Assembly: GCF_000321225.1 (NCBI RefSeq)
Contig: NW_004450323.1
Coordinates: forward strand, 1,062,229-1,126,228
Reading direction: 5' to 3'
Origin: Odobenus rosmarus divergens
Taxonomy: Eukaryota > Chordata > Mammalia > Carnivora > Odobenidae
DNA length: 64,000 nt
In this document: positions 20,430 through 31,879 of the stretch, in pieces
Numbering within the stretch: position 1 is the stretch's first letter
Layout: the number at the start of each line of letters is the position of its first letter
Position numbers and translations under genes: made by a program
Notes under the pieces: model-generated
What the model saw: only the letters and a program-made list of their open reading frames with translations
What the model was told of the DNA's origin: nothing
Databases searched by the model: none

Positions 20430-21150
20430 ACATAAAGATCTCACTACAATGAGAGACAGTCTGTGGTTATGGATGGGCAGATCAGCATTGTAAGAGAGAA
20501 AAGTTCTCTTCAAATTAACCTGAAATGCAGTGTAACACCAATCAAAAGTCCAGATGGATTTTTTTTTTTTTTGGTAGAACTCATGACCTGAGCCCAAACC
20601 GGCAACCTTATTCTAAAATGTATATAGGTAATTAGAGGTCCATGGATTACTAAGTCAGTCTGAGGGGGGAAAGGGAGTAGAGTAGGGGATTTGCCCTTTG
20701 AGAACTTTTTTTAAGTGTGATTTTTACCATAGGAACCAATGGCTCATAATAAAAAGTTCAAAGGAACACCCATGACTATGGGGACCCGTGAGCTAGGGCT
20801 CCGAGAGCATTAGACATCGATCGGCCAGAGGTGGCGGGAAACTGGCTCACTATATGGAGGCAAAGGAAACGGGACCTCTGCCTTGTACCAAAGATGAGCC
20901 CAACTGGATTTAAAACCTAAACGTGAAAGATTAAAATTACAAAGCTAATAAAAGAACATGTGGGAGCATATCATTGCAACATAGGGAGGGAAAAGCACTT
21001 CTTAAGAACCAAAGAGCACCACCCACAAGGTGAGAGGAGACAGATTTCTTAGACCACATGAAGAGTTTCTGTTTGATGGAGGACACTATAGGCGAGTGAG
21101 CAGAGAGTTGACAGGCTGGGAAGAGGTATTTGCAGTGTCTAAAGCCCTGC
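20430..21150 (+). mobile_element. Decayed L1 ORF2 fragment
   Basis: CAGTGTAACACCAATCAAAA, ATTCTAAAATGTATATAGG, GTGAAAGATTAAAATTACAA, and GGGAAGAGGTATTTGCAGTG follow the order of the L1 ORF2 3' region. The tandem SINE pair lies just upstream. No intact frame. Confidence 0.6.
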
Positions 21151-21504
21151 TCGGGCCCGAGGACAACCCCCAAACCCATAGGGGAGGCCTGGCAGGAGAG
21201 TCTCGGCACTGGGATCAGGGAGAGGGGCCACTGAGGAGGAGACCTTGATGGCACAGCAGGACAATGACTGTCCCAGCCCTCTCCCAGGGCTGGGAGCGCG
21301 AGGGGCTCCCCGAGACCAGTTTCATTCATGGCCGGTCCCGGGCCAGACCATGAGCCCCAGCCCTGAAATGTGTGTGGTAAAATGGACAAATTACCCTGAC
21401 GAGTTCCAATTTTCACTCTGCAGGAGCAATTCCCTGCAGGCCTGTTCCAGAGTGGCAAGTGTGAAATGCAGCCTTCACGGTAGATTACCAGCCTGAAGGA
21501 TGCT

Positions 21505-21510
21505 GGGGGT

Positions 21511-21547
<37 letters not shown>
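21505..21547. repeat. Poly-G tract (37 consecutive G)
   Basis: Thirty-seven uninterrupted G at 21511-21547, preceded by GGGGGT. Prone to G-quadruplex formation and to length error in sequencing. Confidence 0.97.
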
Positions 21548-21548
<1 letters not shown>

Positions 21549-22396
21549 GCGGTGGTGGGGCTAATTCTGCTTCTCCATGGGAGAATTCCTTTCTGTGTTC
21601 AGCCGGTGGCCTGAGCAACACTTCCTGTCACCACTGTCCCGTTTCTGTAACTGCACAGACCGAAGCAAAGTTGTGCACGTGTTTTGGGGTGGAGGGGGCT
21701 TGCTACCTCAGGCCACAGTCGCGGACGCTTCAGATTGTGGAACTAAGAGTCTCCCACGGAAGTGCTGCTCCCAACACTTTGTCTCCTCAGTCACAGACCC
21801 AGCCCAGAGTCAAGGGGAGGGGACTCTACAAGGTTGCAAATACCAGAGATGTAGTTCAGTCAGGGTCACCAGTGTGACATACTACCACGTGGCCTTCTCT
21901 GACTGGTATAAACACCAAAGGTCTGCTCCAGGCATGAGCATGTGGTATGGTGTGCATAGTCCTCAAGGGTGGGGTCCCCCGAATTGTAACTAAATCTTTG
22001 AGAGGGATTTATTTTTGTGTTTTCAGGAAAGAGTCAACAATCTAAAATCCAGTGACACATCAGTGGGCCCCTTTGAAAAAGCCAAGATCTAATTGTGGAG
22101 ATCACCCCTTACTCCTATCCTTGCAGGTTAAGGAAATGGTGGAAAAGCAAGTAACTCCAGATGCTAAAGTCATTTTGAAAGTATTTGCAACAATGTAAGT
22201 GCTAACTCTAGCGCATATGTAATAGGCACGCACATGCACACCAGCAAGATCACACTTTCAAGATCACACTTCCAACTGAATTTATTCAAAGGCAGACTTT
22301 GGGGGAATGGTGATAGTCCCATGCAGAACTGCCTGGAAATGGCCAGGACTGCCTCTGAAAAGAGAGAGCCCCGGGCCAGGCTGGATGCCTGCCCTG

Positions 22397-22448
22397 CAGG
22401 GGTGCACAGACAGGGGCTGGGGCAGGGGTGCACAGACAGGGGCTGGGG
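22397..22448. repeat. 26-bp tandem duplication (2 copies)
   Basis: Two identical adjacent 26-base units starting CAGGGGTGCACAGACAGG, at 22397-22422 and 22423-22448. Confidence 0.95.
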
Positions 22449-24327
22449 GAGGAGCTGGGCTACAAGTCCTCTCAGTTGCTTCCAGTCTGAGGACCTGGTT
22501 CTGTGCTGCTGGAGGCACCTGGGACTGGGTGCTGGGGGTGAGGAGGGGCCAGCACTTGGAGAGGAGGAGAGGAGCAGCTTGCATCCTGGGCCTGGGGAAG
22601 CCATCTGAGGGTTCGCAGGCAGAGCCCCCAGCCTCCCTGCAGCGACAGGGGCTGAAGCAGGAGGCTGGTGTGGCTTTTCCTGCGCCTCTGTGGCCGGGTC
22701 ACCATCCCAGGCTTTCCCCTCCTTCTTTAACTCATCACAGGGACCCCGGGCCCATGTAATAAAGTCTGCAGAGCGCCGAGGGAGAGCAGGAAGTCCATAA
22801 AAAGCCAGGGCCCATTAGGGGCGAGAGGTAAGTGGGGCCCTGACAGCTGTAACTGTGAGGATCCAGCCGGCGACCACACCGATAACGGGTCTGACAGCCT
22901 AACCAGGCCTGACAGGGCCACCAAGGGTGCTCGGTGCTCGGAGCACAGCTGCTCAGAGCCTCACCACTGCCCCAGGGAGGACGTGCTCAGGCTTCTCCCG
23001 TTCCTGGGCTGTAGCAGTGGATGACTTAGGAACTCCCTCCCTCCCTCACCCGTTTACTTAACAAATATTTACGAAGACGCAAGATGCCATAATAGGCTGA
23101 GCCCTGTCCTCAGAGCTGGAAGCGTAATGGTAAATAAGACCGGTTCTTTATTGTCAGCAGAGAGGTGTAAAGAAAGGGGCAGAGGACCTTATAACAGCAT
23201 TTGTTACCATCTACGGAGGCCTCTTAAGACCCCGGTACTGAGCCTTATTGTTTCATGTGTCATCCCGAGAGGCAGGTGTTACTCCATTTTCCTGTGGTTA
23301 AACAACTTGCCCAAGGACCCCAGCGCTGAAGCCTCTTGCAGTAAGATTGCCTTTGGAGGGTGAAGCCCATGAGAATCAACAGTCCTTGAATGCCTTCTCA
23401 GAACCACCCGAGAGGGCCCCCATAACTATGTGCCTGAACCAGGGTAGGGGTACCCAAGTCCAGTCAAGGGCATGTTATCAGGAATGTTCTTGTCATGAAG
23501 ATCGTTGGAATCCTAAGGGGGGCCTGCCCTTTTTTAGTAAAGGGGGTGAATGGGTAGAGGGTGTTCTTAGGGATCAGGGCTTTGTCAACACCATTGGGGT
23601 GTCTGAGACCGGGAAGCTGGGACCCTGGGAGACAGACCAGCAGCCTCCAGGCTATCTGCAACACCAGCTAGTTCCCAGGACTCACCAAGTGCCTTCAGAT
23701 GCTAAACTCTCACCCTGATGTTGGGCAGGGGGCGGAGTCTGGGTAGAGGCTCACAGGAGCCCATCTCTGGGCAGGAGCCGCCCCACTGACAGGCTGGCCG
23801 CAGAAGGCAGAAGGCGCCTGGGCTTTCCTCTTTAGGCCACAGTCAACAACATCACGAACCTGCCTGCAGCCTCAAGACTGGGGACATCCCCAACCCCAGC
23901 ACACCACACACTTTCTCTTTCCCTCCCTCAGGGCCTTCCCTTTCTGAACACCCCCAAAGAACACAAATCCCTTGCTATGTGGTCTAGCACAACCACCCCA
24001 GCTACATAAATACACCGCTTAACCCTTGGTTTAAAGGTTAAGCTCACTTGGGGCTGGAATTCTGTGTCCCAGGGCACTTGGGTGGGCCGTAGAAGAGCCT
24101 GGAAGAGGAGGGTCACAGACACTAGAACAATTCATGCCACAGGCCAGAGACAATGCTTTATGTCCCATTACGTGTTTTCAGTACCTGTTTCTCCTTGTTC
24201 GGGAATCTGTGCACTCTTCTCTTCAAGATACATTTCAGGTGCTTAATAAAGTTTTATTAAGCAAATGAAATAATTGTATAGCCAGAAACTGAGGGAAATC
24301 AAGCAAACTCTATCATTGGCCAATATT

Positions 24328-24524
24328 TTTTTTAATGTTTTTATTTTTTTATTATTTATTCGACACGGAGAGAGAGCACAAGCAGGGGGAGTGGCAGGCA
24401 GAGGGAGAGAGAGAAGCAGTCTCTCCGCGAGCAGGGAGCCCGATGCGGGACTCGATCCCAGGACCCTGGGATCACGACCTGAGCCAAAGGCAGACACTTA
24501 ACGACTGAGCCACCCAGGCGCCCC
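24328..24524 (-). mobile_element. Can-SINE
   Basis: Reverse full-length copy with T-rich tail, CGATGCGGGACTCGATCCCA box and GCCACCCAGGCGCCCC head complement. Target duplication TATCATTGGCCAATATT (24311-24327) and TATCACTGGCCAATATT (24525-24541): 16 of 17 match. Confidence 0.96.
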
Positions 24525-24541
24525 TATCACTGGCCAATATT

Positions 24542-26892
24542 GAAGGGGAGGAGGGACCATCTCCATGGGCAGGTGGCCAACAGGGTCTGGGGGAGGGTGC
24601 AGCCAGTTGTGACTGGCCTGTGAAGCAGGGACCTGAGGTGCCACTGGGGCTGGGAGGTTGGGGGCTGGTAAGCGGGCCTTCCCGGCGCCTCAGGTCTCCA
24701 CCCTGCTGCCAGAGCTTGGATCAAGCATCAAGTATATGAACACAGCACCAATGGCTAATCATAAGCCTCAACGCTTGCTGAACTCTTAGAATGTGCATTA
24801 AAGTGGCACCACAGCCCCGTAAGGTACAATTTATTACGATTATGCCCATTTTCCAGATGAATTCATGACACCATTTACCATTACATTCTATTAATTTATC
24901 ATTATATTTGACCTTCTCCAAATGTCAGCCACTTATATTTCTCTGTACCTACTTGCAAATTCTGCGGATCCGAGCCCTACGTCTTGCCCCTGTCCTGGTT
25001 TCCTGCTTGCCCATTCACTCACTGCGTCACCTTCTCTCTTCTCCCTTATCCCCCTACCCAGATCCTTCCTGCTTTCCAGCCTGCTGCCCATCCCAGTGCC
25101 CGGGGGCTCTCCCTCATCAGGGGAAGTCCTGCCTCCATTCTCTGGTGTGGCCTCCCCTTGTTTTCCGTGTCCGTTCCCGAACACCCCCACCGCCCGGGAT
25201 GTTCTAGGCGAACACTGGGGTGTTCATGGCCTCCTGGCCCCTTTCAAAGAGCTTGGGGGCTGTGAGCATCGAGAGAAGGGTCCTCCTGGGGTTGGCTGGG
25301 GGGCAAGAGCGGGGAGCAGGGGCAGCTGGGTCCCCAGAGGCCACAAGCTTGGCTCCCCCAGCAGAGGGACAGAGCTCACCAGGCTCTGGGGTGGAGGTGC
25401 TGGGCTGAACTAATCACCTAAATGGATGCAGGCTGTTGAGAGACAGGCTCTATTCCCTAATAGAATTTGCCCTCAAGTGCAATTTAATTTTCTCTGAGGC
25501 GGTCTCCAGCCCCTCTGCTACCCTCCCCCAGACAGACCCTTATTTCCCCAGCTTCCAGGGGGGAGCAGAGCACCTTCTTTCAGAGAAAAGAGGAGAGGGG
25601 CCTCCTCCGGGCTCTGTCCAAATCCATCCATTTGGCCTCCTCCTTTGGAATAGCCCCTGCCCCACCTGCTGAGCCCCTTCCCCAGATGGGATTGCTGCTC
25701 TCCTCCCATTCTCTGACTTTCCTCTAAAGCTGCCCACATTCAGCGACAACAACCACTCCCAGCCTCCAAAGCCTCACCATGAAGGCAGATTCTTCCCCTG
25801 ACCTCTGGTAAGTTCACATGCTTCAAGAATTCTCTTTGTCCTGCTCAGTGTCAGAGGTTTGGAGGGGTTCTCATCAGGAGGAGGGCATGCGAGCTATGGA
25901 AGTGGGATGGTGTGGGCCTCATGTACACATACTCAGCGCCCCGTGGAGGGGGCGGAAATCAGCTCAGAGCCCAGCCGTCGGGGCAGAGCCCAGTTCCTGG
26001 GGGACCCTAAGGTTACCCCTGGCTCGCTAGAGCCTTTCCTGGGCTGGTTTTCCCTCCAGACACCCCATACTCCCAGCTCTCAGCCTGCAGTGTCCTGAAA
26101 CCTGACGCTGGTCATTGGGAGTCTGAAAGATGTGGGAATCTGGACTGAGTTGTCCTTTCTTCTTCCCTGCTAATTCCAGGGTGGAGGTGGCAGGTGGTGG
26201 GCGGGCATCTTCAGAAGCTGCTTTCCATCTCTTTCTCTGAGAGCCCCTTGGGCTGTGGTAGGGGCTCAGGAAGGTCTGTGCAAGTTCATGTCTTGCCTGT
26301 GCCCCCGCCCCGTGCTCATGGGCTTTCCCACCCCCACCCCCCAAGCAGGGATGCCGCGAGGACCACAGAGAGCACCCTGGGGGAGGGGAATAGGTTAGCG
26401 GAGGTGGCTTTCGGGGAAGGCAGGAAGCCTGTGTGGCACAGAGGGGTTGGTCCCTGGACTCCAGGCGATCCCATGACTATCCTCTTTATCTGGCAAACTC
26501 TGGGGAGGGAACACTAGAATTCCTTTTTTTCTTTGCCATCAGAACCTTGAAAAGAGCAGAGGGTGGGGCTGAGGAGGATGGAGAATGGATGGGTGGCAGG
26601 TCAGGGTCAACAGCAAGGGGGAGATGGTGATTCTTCAGGCACAGCCACCTGCTCAGCCCCCGCCTGCTCTCTTGTGCAGCTGAGGTCCCTTCATCAGTGT
26701 GTGGGGCCCATGTCTTTTGGGGCTACATTTGTGGGCATCCTCTTTGCGCATTACCCAGCAAGGGCTTATTAGTCCCTTACTTGGTGCCAGAAACTGTGCT
26801 AGGTGCTAGGAGGAAAAGGGACTGCTGAGTGAGTGAGTGTGCGTGCGTGCGTGTGTGTGTGTGTGTGCAGTACATCCGAGTCTAAATATCCT
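24542..26892. other. Intergenic, no gene seen
   Basis: Mostly unique, with a MIR-like scrap around 24790-24860 (ATGCCCATTTTCCAGATG) and a (TG)n run at 26829-26867. The CT-rich block around 24980-25200 encodes no recognised protein. Confidence 0.6.
26829..26867. repeat. (GAGT)(TGCG)(TG)n microsatellite
   Basis: A compound tetranucleotide-to-dinucleotide repeat: GAGTGAGTGAG, then GTGCGTGCGTGC, then TG repeats. Confidence 0.95.
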
Positions 26893-27215
26893 AAGATAGC
26901 ACTGTCCACTGGAAACACAAGGCCAGCCACTTGAGTAAGTTTTGGTTTTCTGGTGGCCATGCCAATAAAAGAAAGAAGGGAAATTAAGAATATATTTAAT
27001 TTAATCCAAGATATCCAAAATGTTATCATTTCAACGTGTAATAAAATTTTAAAAATCTTAACGAGATATTTTACATGCTTTTCTTTGGATTAAGTCTTTG
27101 AAATCCAGCATGTCATTTGCCTCTCTAGCACATCTCATTTCTGACCAGCCACATGTTGGTTCTCAGTAGCCATCTGTGACTAGCAGCCACCACACTGGAC
27201 CACGGAGTCCTAGAG
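26893..27215. mobile_element. Old DNA-transposon-like repeat, family unnamed
   Basis: A familiar mammalian repeat pattern: left end CACTGTCCACTGG, AT-rich middle (ATATCCAAAATGTTATCATT, GAGATATTTTACATGC), and right end CTAGCAGCCACCACACTGGA. The ends are roughly inverted. I recognise the sequence as repetitive but cannot name the family. Confidence 0.5.
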
Positions 27216-27235
27216 CATTCCCACGCGGTGTGGCC

Positions 27236-27376
27236 TACAGGCCGGCAGCATCAGCATGGCCTGGTGACTTGTTAGAAATGCCGAATCTCAGGTTCCAGAC
27301 CTGCTGAATCAGAACCTGTATTTAAACAAAAGGCCCCAGGGATTTACGTGCATAGTAAATCTGAGGACCTCTGTGT
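27236..27376 (+). mobile_element. MER5A-like hAT fragment
   Basis: GGCAGCATCAGCATGGCCTG, CTTGTTAGAAATGCCGAATC, CTGCTGAATCAGAACCTG and GGCCCCAGGGATTTACGTGC follow the MER5A consensus closely. Non-coding and non-autonomous. Confidence 0.75.
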
Positions 27377-28454
27377 GCAAGAGCTGGGGAATAGAATGAG
27401 CATTCATGGAGCATTTGCCTTAGGAGCTTTTCAAGTTGGATCTCATACAATCCCCCAACACCCCCTTCTCAGGAGAATGATCTGAGTATTATCATATCCA
27501 GTGAACACAGGAACGTGGAGGCTCGTGATCAGAGCTGACATTAGCGGGGACTCTCTGTGTGCCAGGCCCTGTGCTAACGGCTACAGCCCTCTGGTGACAA
27601 GACCGTCAGGCAGGTGCTCCTACTCTTTCATTATACAAATCAGCAGATGGAGGCTCGAAGTGGGCAACACTCCGGCAGGCACTGACCACGCTGTCCACCT
27701 GGCTCCCGGGTCGGGAGTCGGACCCTGCCTCACCCCTTCTCCCCACGAACCTCCTGGGCCGGTCTCCTGTCTCCTTGGCCCACATCTAACACATCTACAT
27801 TTTTTGGTGGTAAGTCAGTTCCTGAGAGGAAACTGCTGAGTTAAGCTCCTCCAGTAAAAGTCTTTCGCCAAGATGATGACGGGGTTGTTTTATAGATTAG
27901 CCTTGACACCTGCAGTTAGTTTCAGATGGAGCCAGGCGGGATGTCCCACCCCTCCCCCCCCCCAAAGCCCCCTCTTCAGAAGCTGAGAAACGGTCCCATG
28001 CGGGTCTGTGCCCTCATCCAGTAGTGCAGACTGCTCTCTCTCCCTGGGCTTCAGCATCCTCATCGGGAATGCGGTCTTAATGCCAGGGGCCCCACCTATC
28101 TGAGGAGGCCTAGGTGAGCAAAGGCATGCGACAGCCCTTCACAAACTGTAGAGCCCCATGAAGATGTGGGTGACGAAGCTCATCCTCAGATTCAGGCTGC
28201 CTCTGAGCCCTGGAGCTTGAAGACAGAACACAGGGAGAAAGGCTGACAGTGGTTCAATGTCCGGAGTCCAGGCTCTTTAAACAAACCTGGATATTAAGTC
28301 AACTTTAAAAACAAACAAAAACAAAGAGCATAATTGCAGGGTGCACGCGCAGAGGGCCTTCTGCCAAGAAGATCTCCGTGTGCTGTGGAGAAGCAGGCAG
28401 AAGGAGCAGAGCCATCTGATGAATACTGTGGGTCACCGTTCTTAACCACCGCAG

Positions 28455-28605
28455 TGACATTTGAGAGTCTTCTGTGTGCGGACCACTGGGCTCCCGGGTT
28501 TATACCCATTCTCTCGAATCCAACTAGACCCTACCATGTAGGCTGGTTTTATCCCCATTTGACACATGAGGAAGACGAGGCCGGCAAATTTAAATCACTT
28601 GCCCT
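28455..28605 (-). repeat. MIR fragment
   Basis: Antisense MIR order: TATACCCATTCTCTCGAATC, ATCCCCATTTGACACATGAG, GAAGACGAGGCCGG, AAATCACTTGCCCTAGGC. Confidence 0.65.
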
Positions 28606-28870
28606 AGGCGGCAGGAAGATTTTCATAAGATGGTTGAAATTTCACCCAAGGGGCAGTTTTGGCACCTGGACCTCAGCTTGCGACCATATCGGAGGAGCAG
28701 GTCTCCTCTACTCCCCAAGGGGGGGAAAATTCCCAAAGAATGGCCCCACCACCATGGATCTTTCTCTTCCCCAACGAACATTTTTAGGAAAGAAGAGCTC
28801 CCAAGTTCTAGTCTTTGCTTGAAAACACCTGAGTAAGTTTCTTGTCCCCCTGGTTTCTCCCATAAATATA

Positions 28871-28912
28871 AAACAAGAAAAAAAAAGAAAAGAAAAGAAA
28901 AGAAAAACAGAC
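28871..28912. repeat. (AAAAG)n microsatellite
   Basis: About five consecutive AAAAG units within an A-rich tract. Confidence 0.95.
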
Positions 28913-29589
28913 ACAATACTGCAGAAGGGGTACAATAATGATGCCAGCCAACTTTTCTAGGGGAAAGCCTCCTAGATGCTTCCAGCGACCACCTGTGAGG
29001 AGAGTACTGTTGTTACCCCAATTCGCCTATGAGAAGGACCCTGCCAAACTTGCCCCACTTAGGCTGTATCCAAGTTGGAATTTGAACGCAGACATTCTGC
29101 GTTCATTCAGCCCGGAACCCAAAGGTTTGCTCACCCATTCTCCAACCCCCTCCCAGCATAAGGAATGCATTCATTGCACCTGGGGAACTTGGCTGACACT
29201 ATCTCACAGGAATGCTGGGAATTCTGGAGCAAAGCTAGTTATGGACTGTCTGCACTTGGAACTCCAGGTCATTGTCTTCCAGGGTCTAGGAAGGAGCTGA
29301 CGTACAATGCATGCTCAATGAGTGCATGAATTCAGGAATGATCTAAGATATTTTAGATTTTGGATGGGAAAGAAAGAGAATAAGCCCTGAAATTCGAATG
29401 AGACCAGATTCCCTGATTCATTCCCCAGCTTCTCATGCACCCAGGCATGGGGTGTGATGGTTGCACAGATGGATCTCAGAGGAGTTGGCCTTGCCAGGTA
29501 ATGGGCGCTGTGTGGACCCACCACCTGGCTATGCCCAGGGACTTTCCTATGCCAGGGAGAATTATATGATGATGCTGGTGGTGCTGGCA

Positions 29590-29812
29590 AACATTGAGCC
29601 AGACTACCTGTGATCATATCCTGACTCCACTGCCTACTGCTGTGCAACCTCGGGCATGTCACTTGACTTCTCTGTGCCTCAGTTTCCTCATCTGTAAAAT
29701 GGGGATAATAATAATACCTGCCTCAAAGGGTTTGTGAGGATTGAATGAGTTAACACATATGGAGCGCTTAGAGCAGTGCTGTTGATCTAAGTGTTAGCTA
29801 TTGTCACCTTCC
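29590..29812 (+). repeat. MIR, nearly full length
   Basis: Sense MIR read almost from end to end: GACTCCACTGCCTACTGCTG, GGGCATGTCACTTGACTTCT, CTCAGTTTCCTCATCTGTAA, AATGGGGATAATAATAATAC, GAGGATTGAATGAGTTAACA and AGCGCTTAGAGCAGTGC. Confidence 0.9.
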
Positions 29813-30604
29813 TTCTTCCTCTGAGGATCCCAGTGCTCTTGTCTTACTCTGTTTCTCAACCACTTACTGCTTCAGAATCTTATCTTGCGAGTTAGATGCC
29901 CAGGGGCAGAACCATCTCTTTTCCATGTCCCTTCAATTCCTGTGTCAAGGACACAGGCCAGGGTTAGGTTAAGCAGCAACTGCCTTCTGATCAGCATCCT
30001 GGGGGTGGGGGCAGATCCCTGGAAGGTTCTGGGAAGGGAAGGAGACAAATGACAAAGTGGTGGCTCGCGAAAGGGGCCCTTGACAAATGACTGGAAGGAC
30101 TAGGTGGACAGATGGGGAAGAGCAAAGGCCCCTGTCCTTTTATTGGAGAACTCCTTGTGGCTCCCTGAACAAGACAGTGGCTCCCCAGGGGCCGGGCTGA
30201 AGGTTGGTCTCCCCGGTTCTCTCTGCTGGGATGAGTAATATGGACCAGGGCAGAGGGTCTATATCAATCTAGCTCAGCAGAAAAATGAATGAAAATTGGA
30301 TTCCCCAAGGAGAATCGGGGAGCTGTTATCCAGACAGAGATAAATCAAAGGATGCCACAGAGAAGGGGGAGAGCAGGTTTCCAACAGCAGGGGAATAATT
30401 AAGGAAACAGTTTCAAAATGCAAATGATGAAAGCGGGTTGGAGAGGCAGGAGGACAAGGAGGCGGTGCTTGGAGATGGGCTGATGGGGCACCGGAGTGGC
30501 AAGTGGAGAAAGAGGCTGGGGTTCAGAATTCCTGGCCTCTGAGGGTGAACTCGCCCACTCTGGGAAGCTCCTAAAATGTAAGGGTTAGAAGACATGCAAG
30601 TCTG
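29813..30604. other. Intergenic, no gene seen
   Basis: Unique-looking, with no recognised repeat or coding signal. Confidence 0.55.
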
Positions 30605-30830
30605 CTGTGTAGAGTGGGAAGAGGACCGGAGTGGGAGTCAAAGGCTGGATTTAATCTCCAGTTGGCTCTGCAACTTATTAGCAGCGTGACCCTAGGCAAA
30701 CCACTTAACCTCTCTGTTAGGTATGATAATCATACCTAAGCCCAGCATGATTGAAGGTCAAATGAGATAAAATATGTAGAGGAACTCTGTAAATTGTAAA
30801 GTGCTAGACAAATGCAAGCTATAATCATTT
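30605..30830 (+). repeat. MIR
   Basis: Sense MIR: GGCTCTGCAACTTATTAGCA, GTGACCCTAGGCAAACCACT, TAACCTCTCTGTTAGG, and after an insertion AAATGAGATAAAATATGTAG and AAAGTGCTAGACAAATGC. Confidence 0.8.
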
Positions 30831-31224
30831 CCCTACATTGGGTTTCTAGGGATTCTTCCTTCAGCATTGGATCCACTGACATGTTGAGTTTGGTTCCCAG
30901 AAATGTAATGTGTAGATGTCCAGAAAGCACCAGAAACTCGTATTGATCGACTGCCCTGAGAGAACTCAGACCTGGGGAAAGCCACATCACCACTGACCCA
31001 TCCTCTGGTGCCCACCCTCCGAGTGAGTTGTAGCCGAAAGCCACAGGTCCACCCTAAAGACTATTGCTCCTGGTGGGTCACCTGCCAGCCCTGGGTGGCT
31101 TTCACCGAGAAGACCCCTGCTCTGTCAGCTCAGAGGTTTAGGTCCACACAGATCCACCAGAGAGTCTTCCTGTGGGATTCAGCCATTCCCTTGCGTTCTC
31201 TGGGGGTAGAGACTACCTTAGCCC

Positions 31225-31380
31225 CCATTAGCCTCAGCTTTTTCATCCTCCAGATAGGTATGACAATACCATTTATTGAATTGTTATAAGGAAAAAGATG
31301 GATTATGTAGGTAGAAGCACTTACCTGGGTGCCTGGCACAGTTTCAAACTGTCAATAAATATTGGTGGCTCTTATTATCA
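31225..31380 (+). repeat. MIR 3' part
   Basis: GCCTCAGCTTTTTCATCCTC, ACAATACCATTTATTGAATT, GTGCCTGGCACAG and TCAATAAATATTGGTGGCTC give the 3' half of a sense MIR. Confidence 0.75.
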
Positions 31381-31879
31381 TTGTATCCTATTATATTGTT
31401 CCTGTTGCTATCAGCAGCCATAGGCACTAGAAAATCTACTTAAGGAAAGCTTTTCATGGGAATTTCCTCATTTACAGATGGGGAAGTGGAGGCCCCAGGA
31501 ATGAAGTGAATGCCTCGGCAGATGTATGCTGTTAATGGAAGATGCTGAGAATGGAACCCAGCTCATACTTCTAGAAAAGTCTTGGAACGTGGAAAGGGCA
31601 TTTATTGGCTGAGCTGTAGTGGGGGTATGAGTGAGGATGCACTGGGGTGCAGGGGAGCTGCTGCCCACAAGTTGAAGAACTGAGAAACCAGTGCACGTCC
31701 CAGGGCTCTTGTGCCATTGGATAAAGGTAAGAATGGCATCTGCTCAGTCAGCGCTGGGTGGTGGGCGCAGGAGAATCCCCCACAGTCATGCTGCCCCTCA
31801 CCCAGTGACAGGCTAGTGACGGGCAATGAAAAGAGGGCAGGACACGGGCAGGTTCATACCAGGCGAGCAGAACTGCAGA
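31381..31879. other. Intergenic, no gene seen
   Basis: A MIR-like scrap occurs at about 31470-31500 (ATTTACAGATGGGGAAG). Otherwise unique-looking. Confidence 0.5.

Larger units (their letters stand above)
21151..24310. other. Intergenic, no gene seen
   Basis: Contains a 37-base G run at 21511, a 26-bp tandem duplication at 22397, and MIR-like scraps near 23055-23325. The remainder is unique-looking. Open frames up to 150 residues (for example 22307-22759) are GC-driven and match no family I recognise. Confidence 0.6.
27377..29589. other. Intergenic, no gene seen
   Basis: MIR-like segments at about 27530-27670 and 28455-28605, an (AAAAG)n repeat at 28871-28912, and otherwise unique-looking sequence. 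A frame of 162 residues from 28334 overlaps the MIR and is not considered coding. Confidence 0.6.

Noticed and set aside
20571..20600. Additional SINE remnant (CATGACCTGAGCCCAAAC)
   Set aside because: Only a dozen bases match the SINE antisense B-box area and they sit in L1-like sequence; probably chance.
17545..21150. Intact LINE-1 coding region
   Set aside because: Only short pieces of the ORF2 3' end and UTR are recognisable, with stops in every frame.
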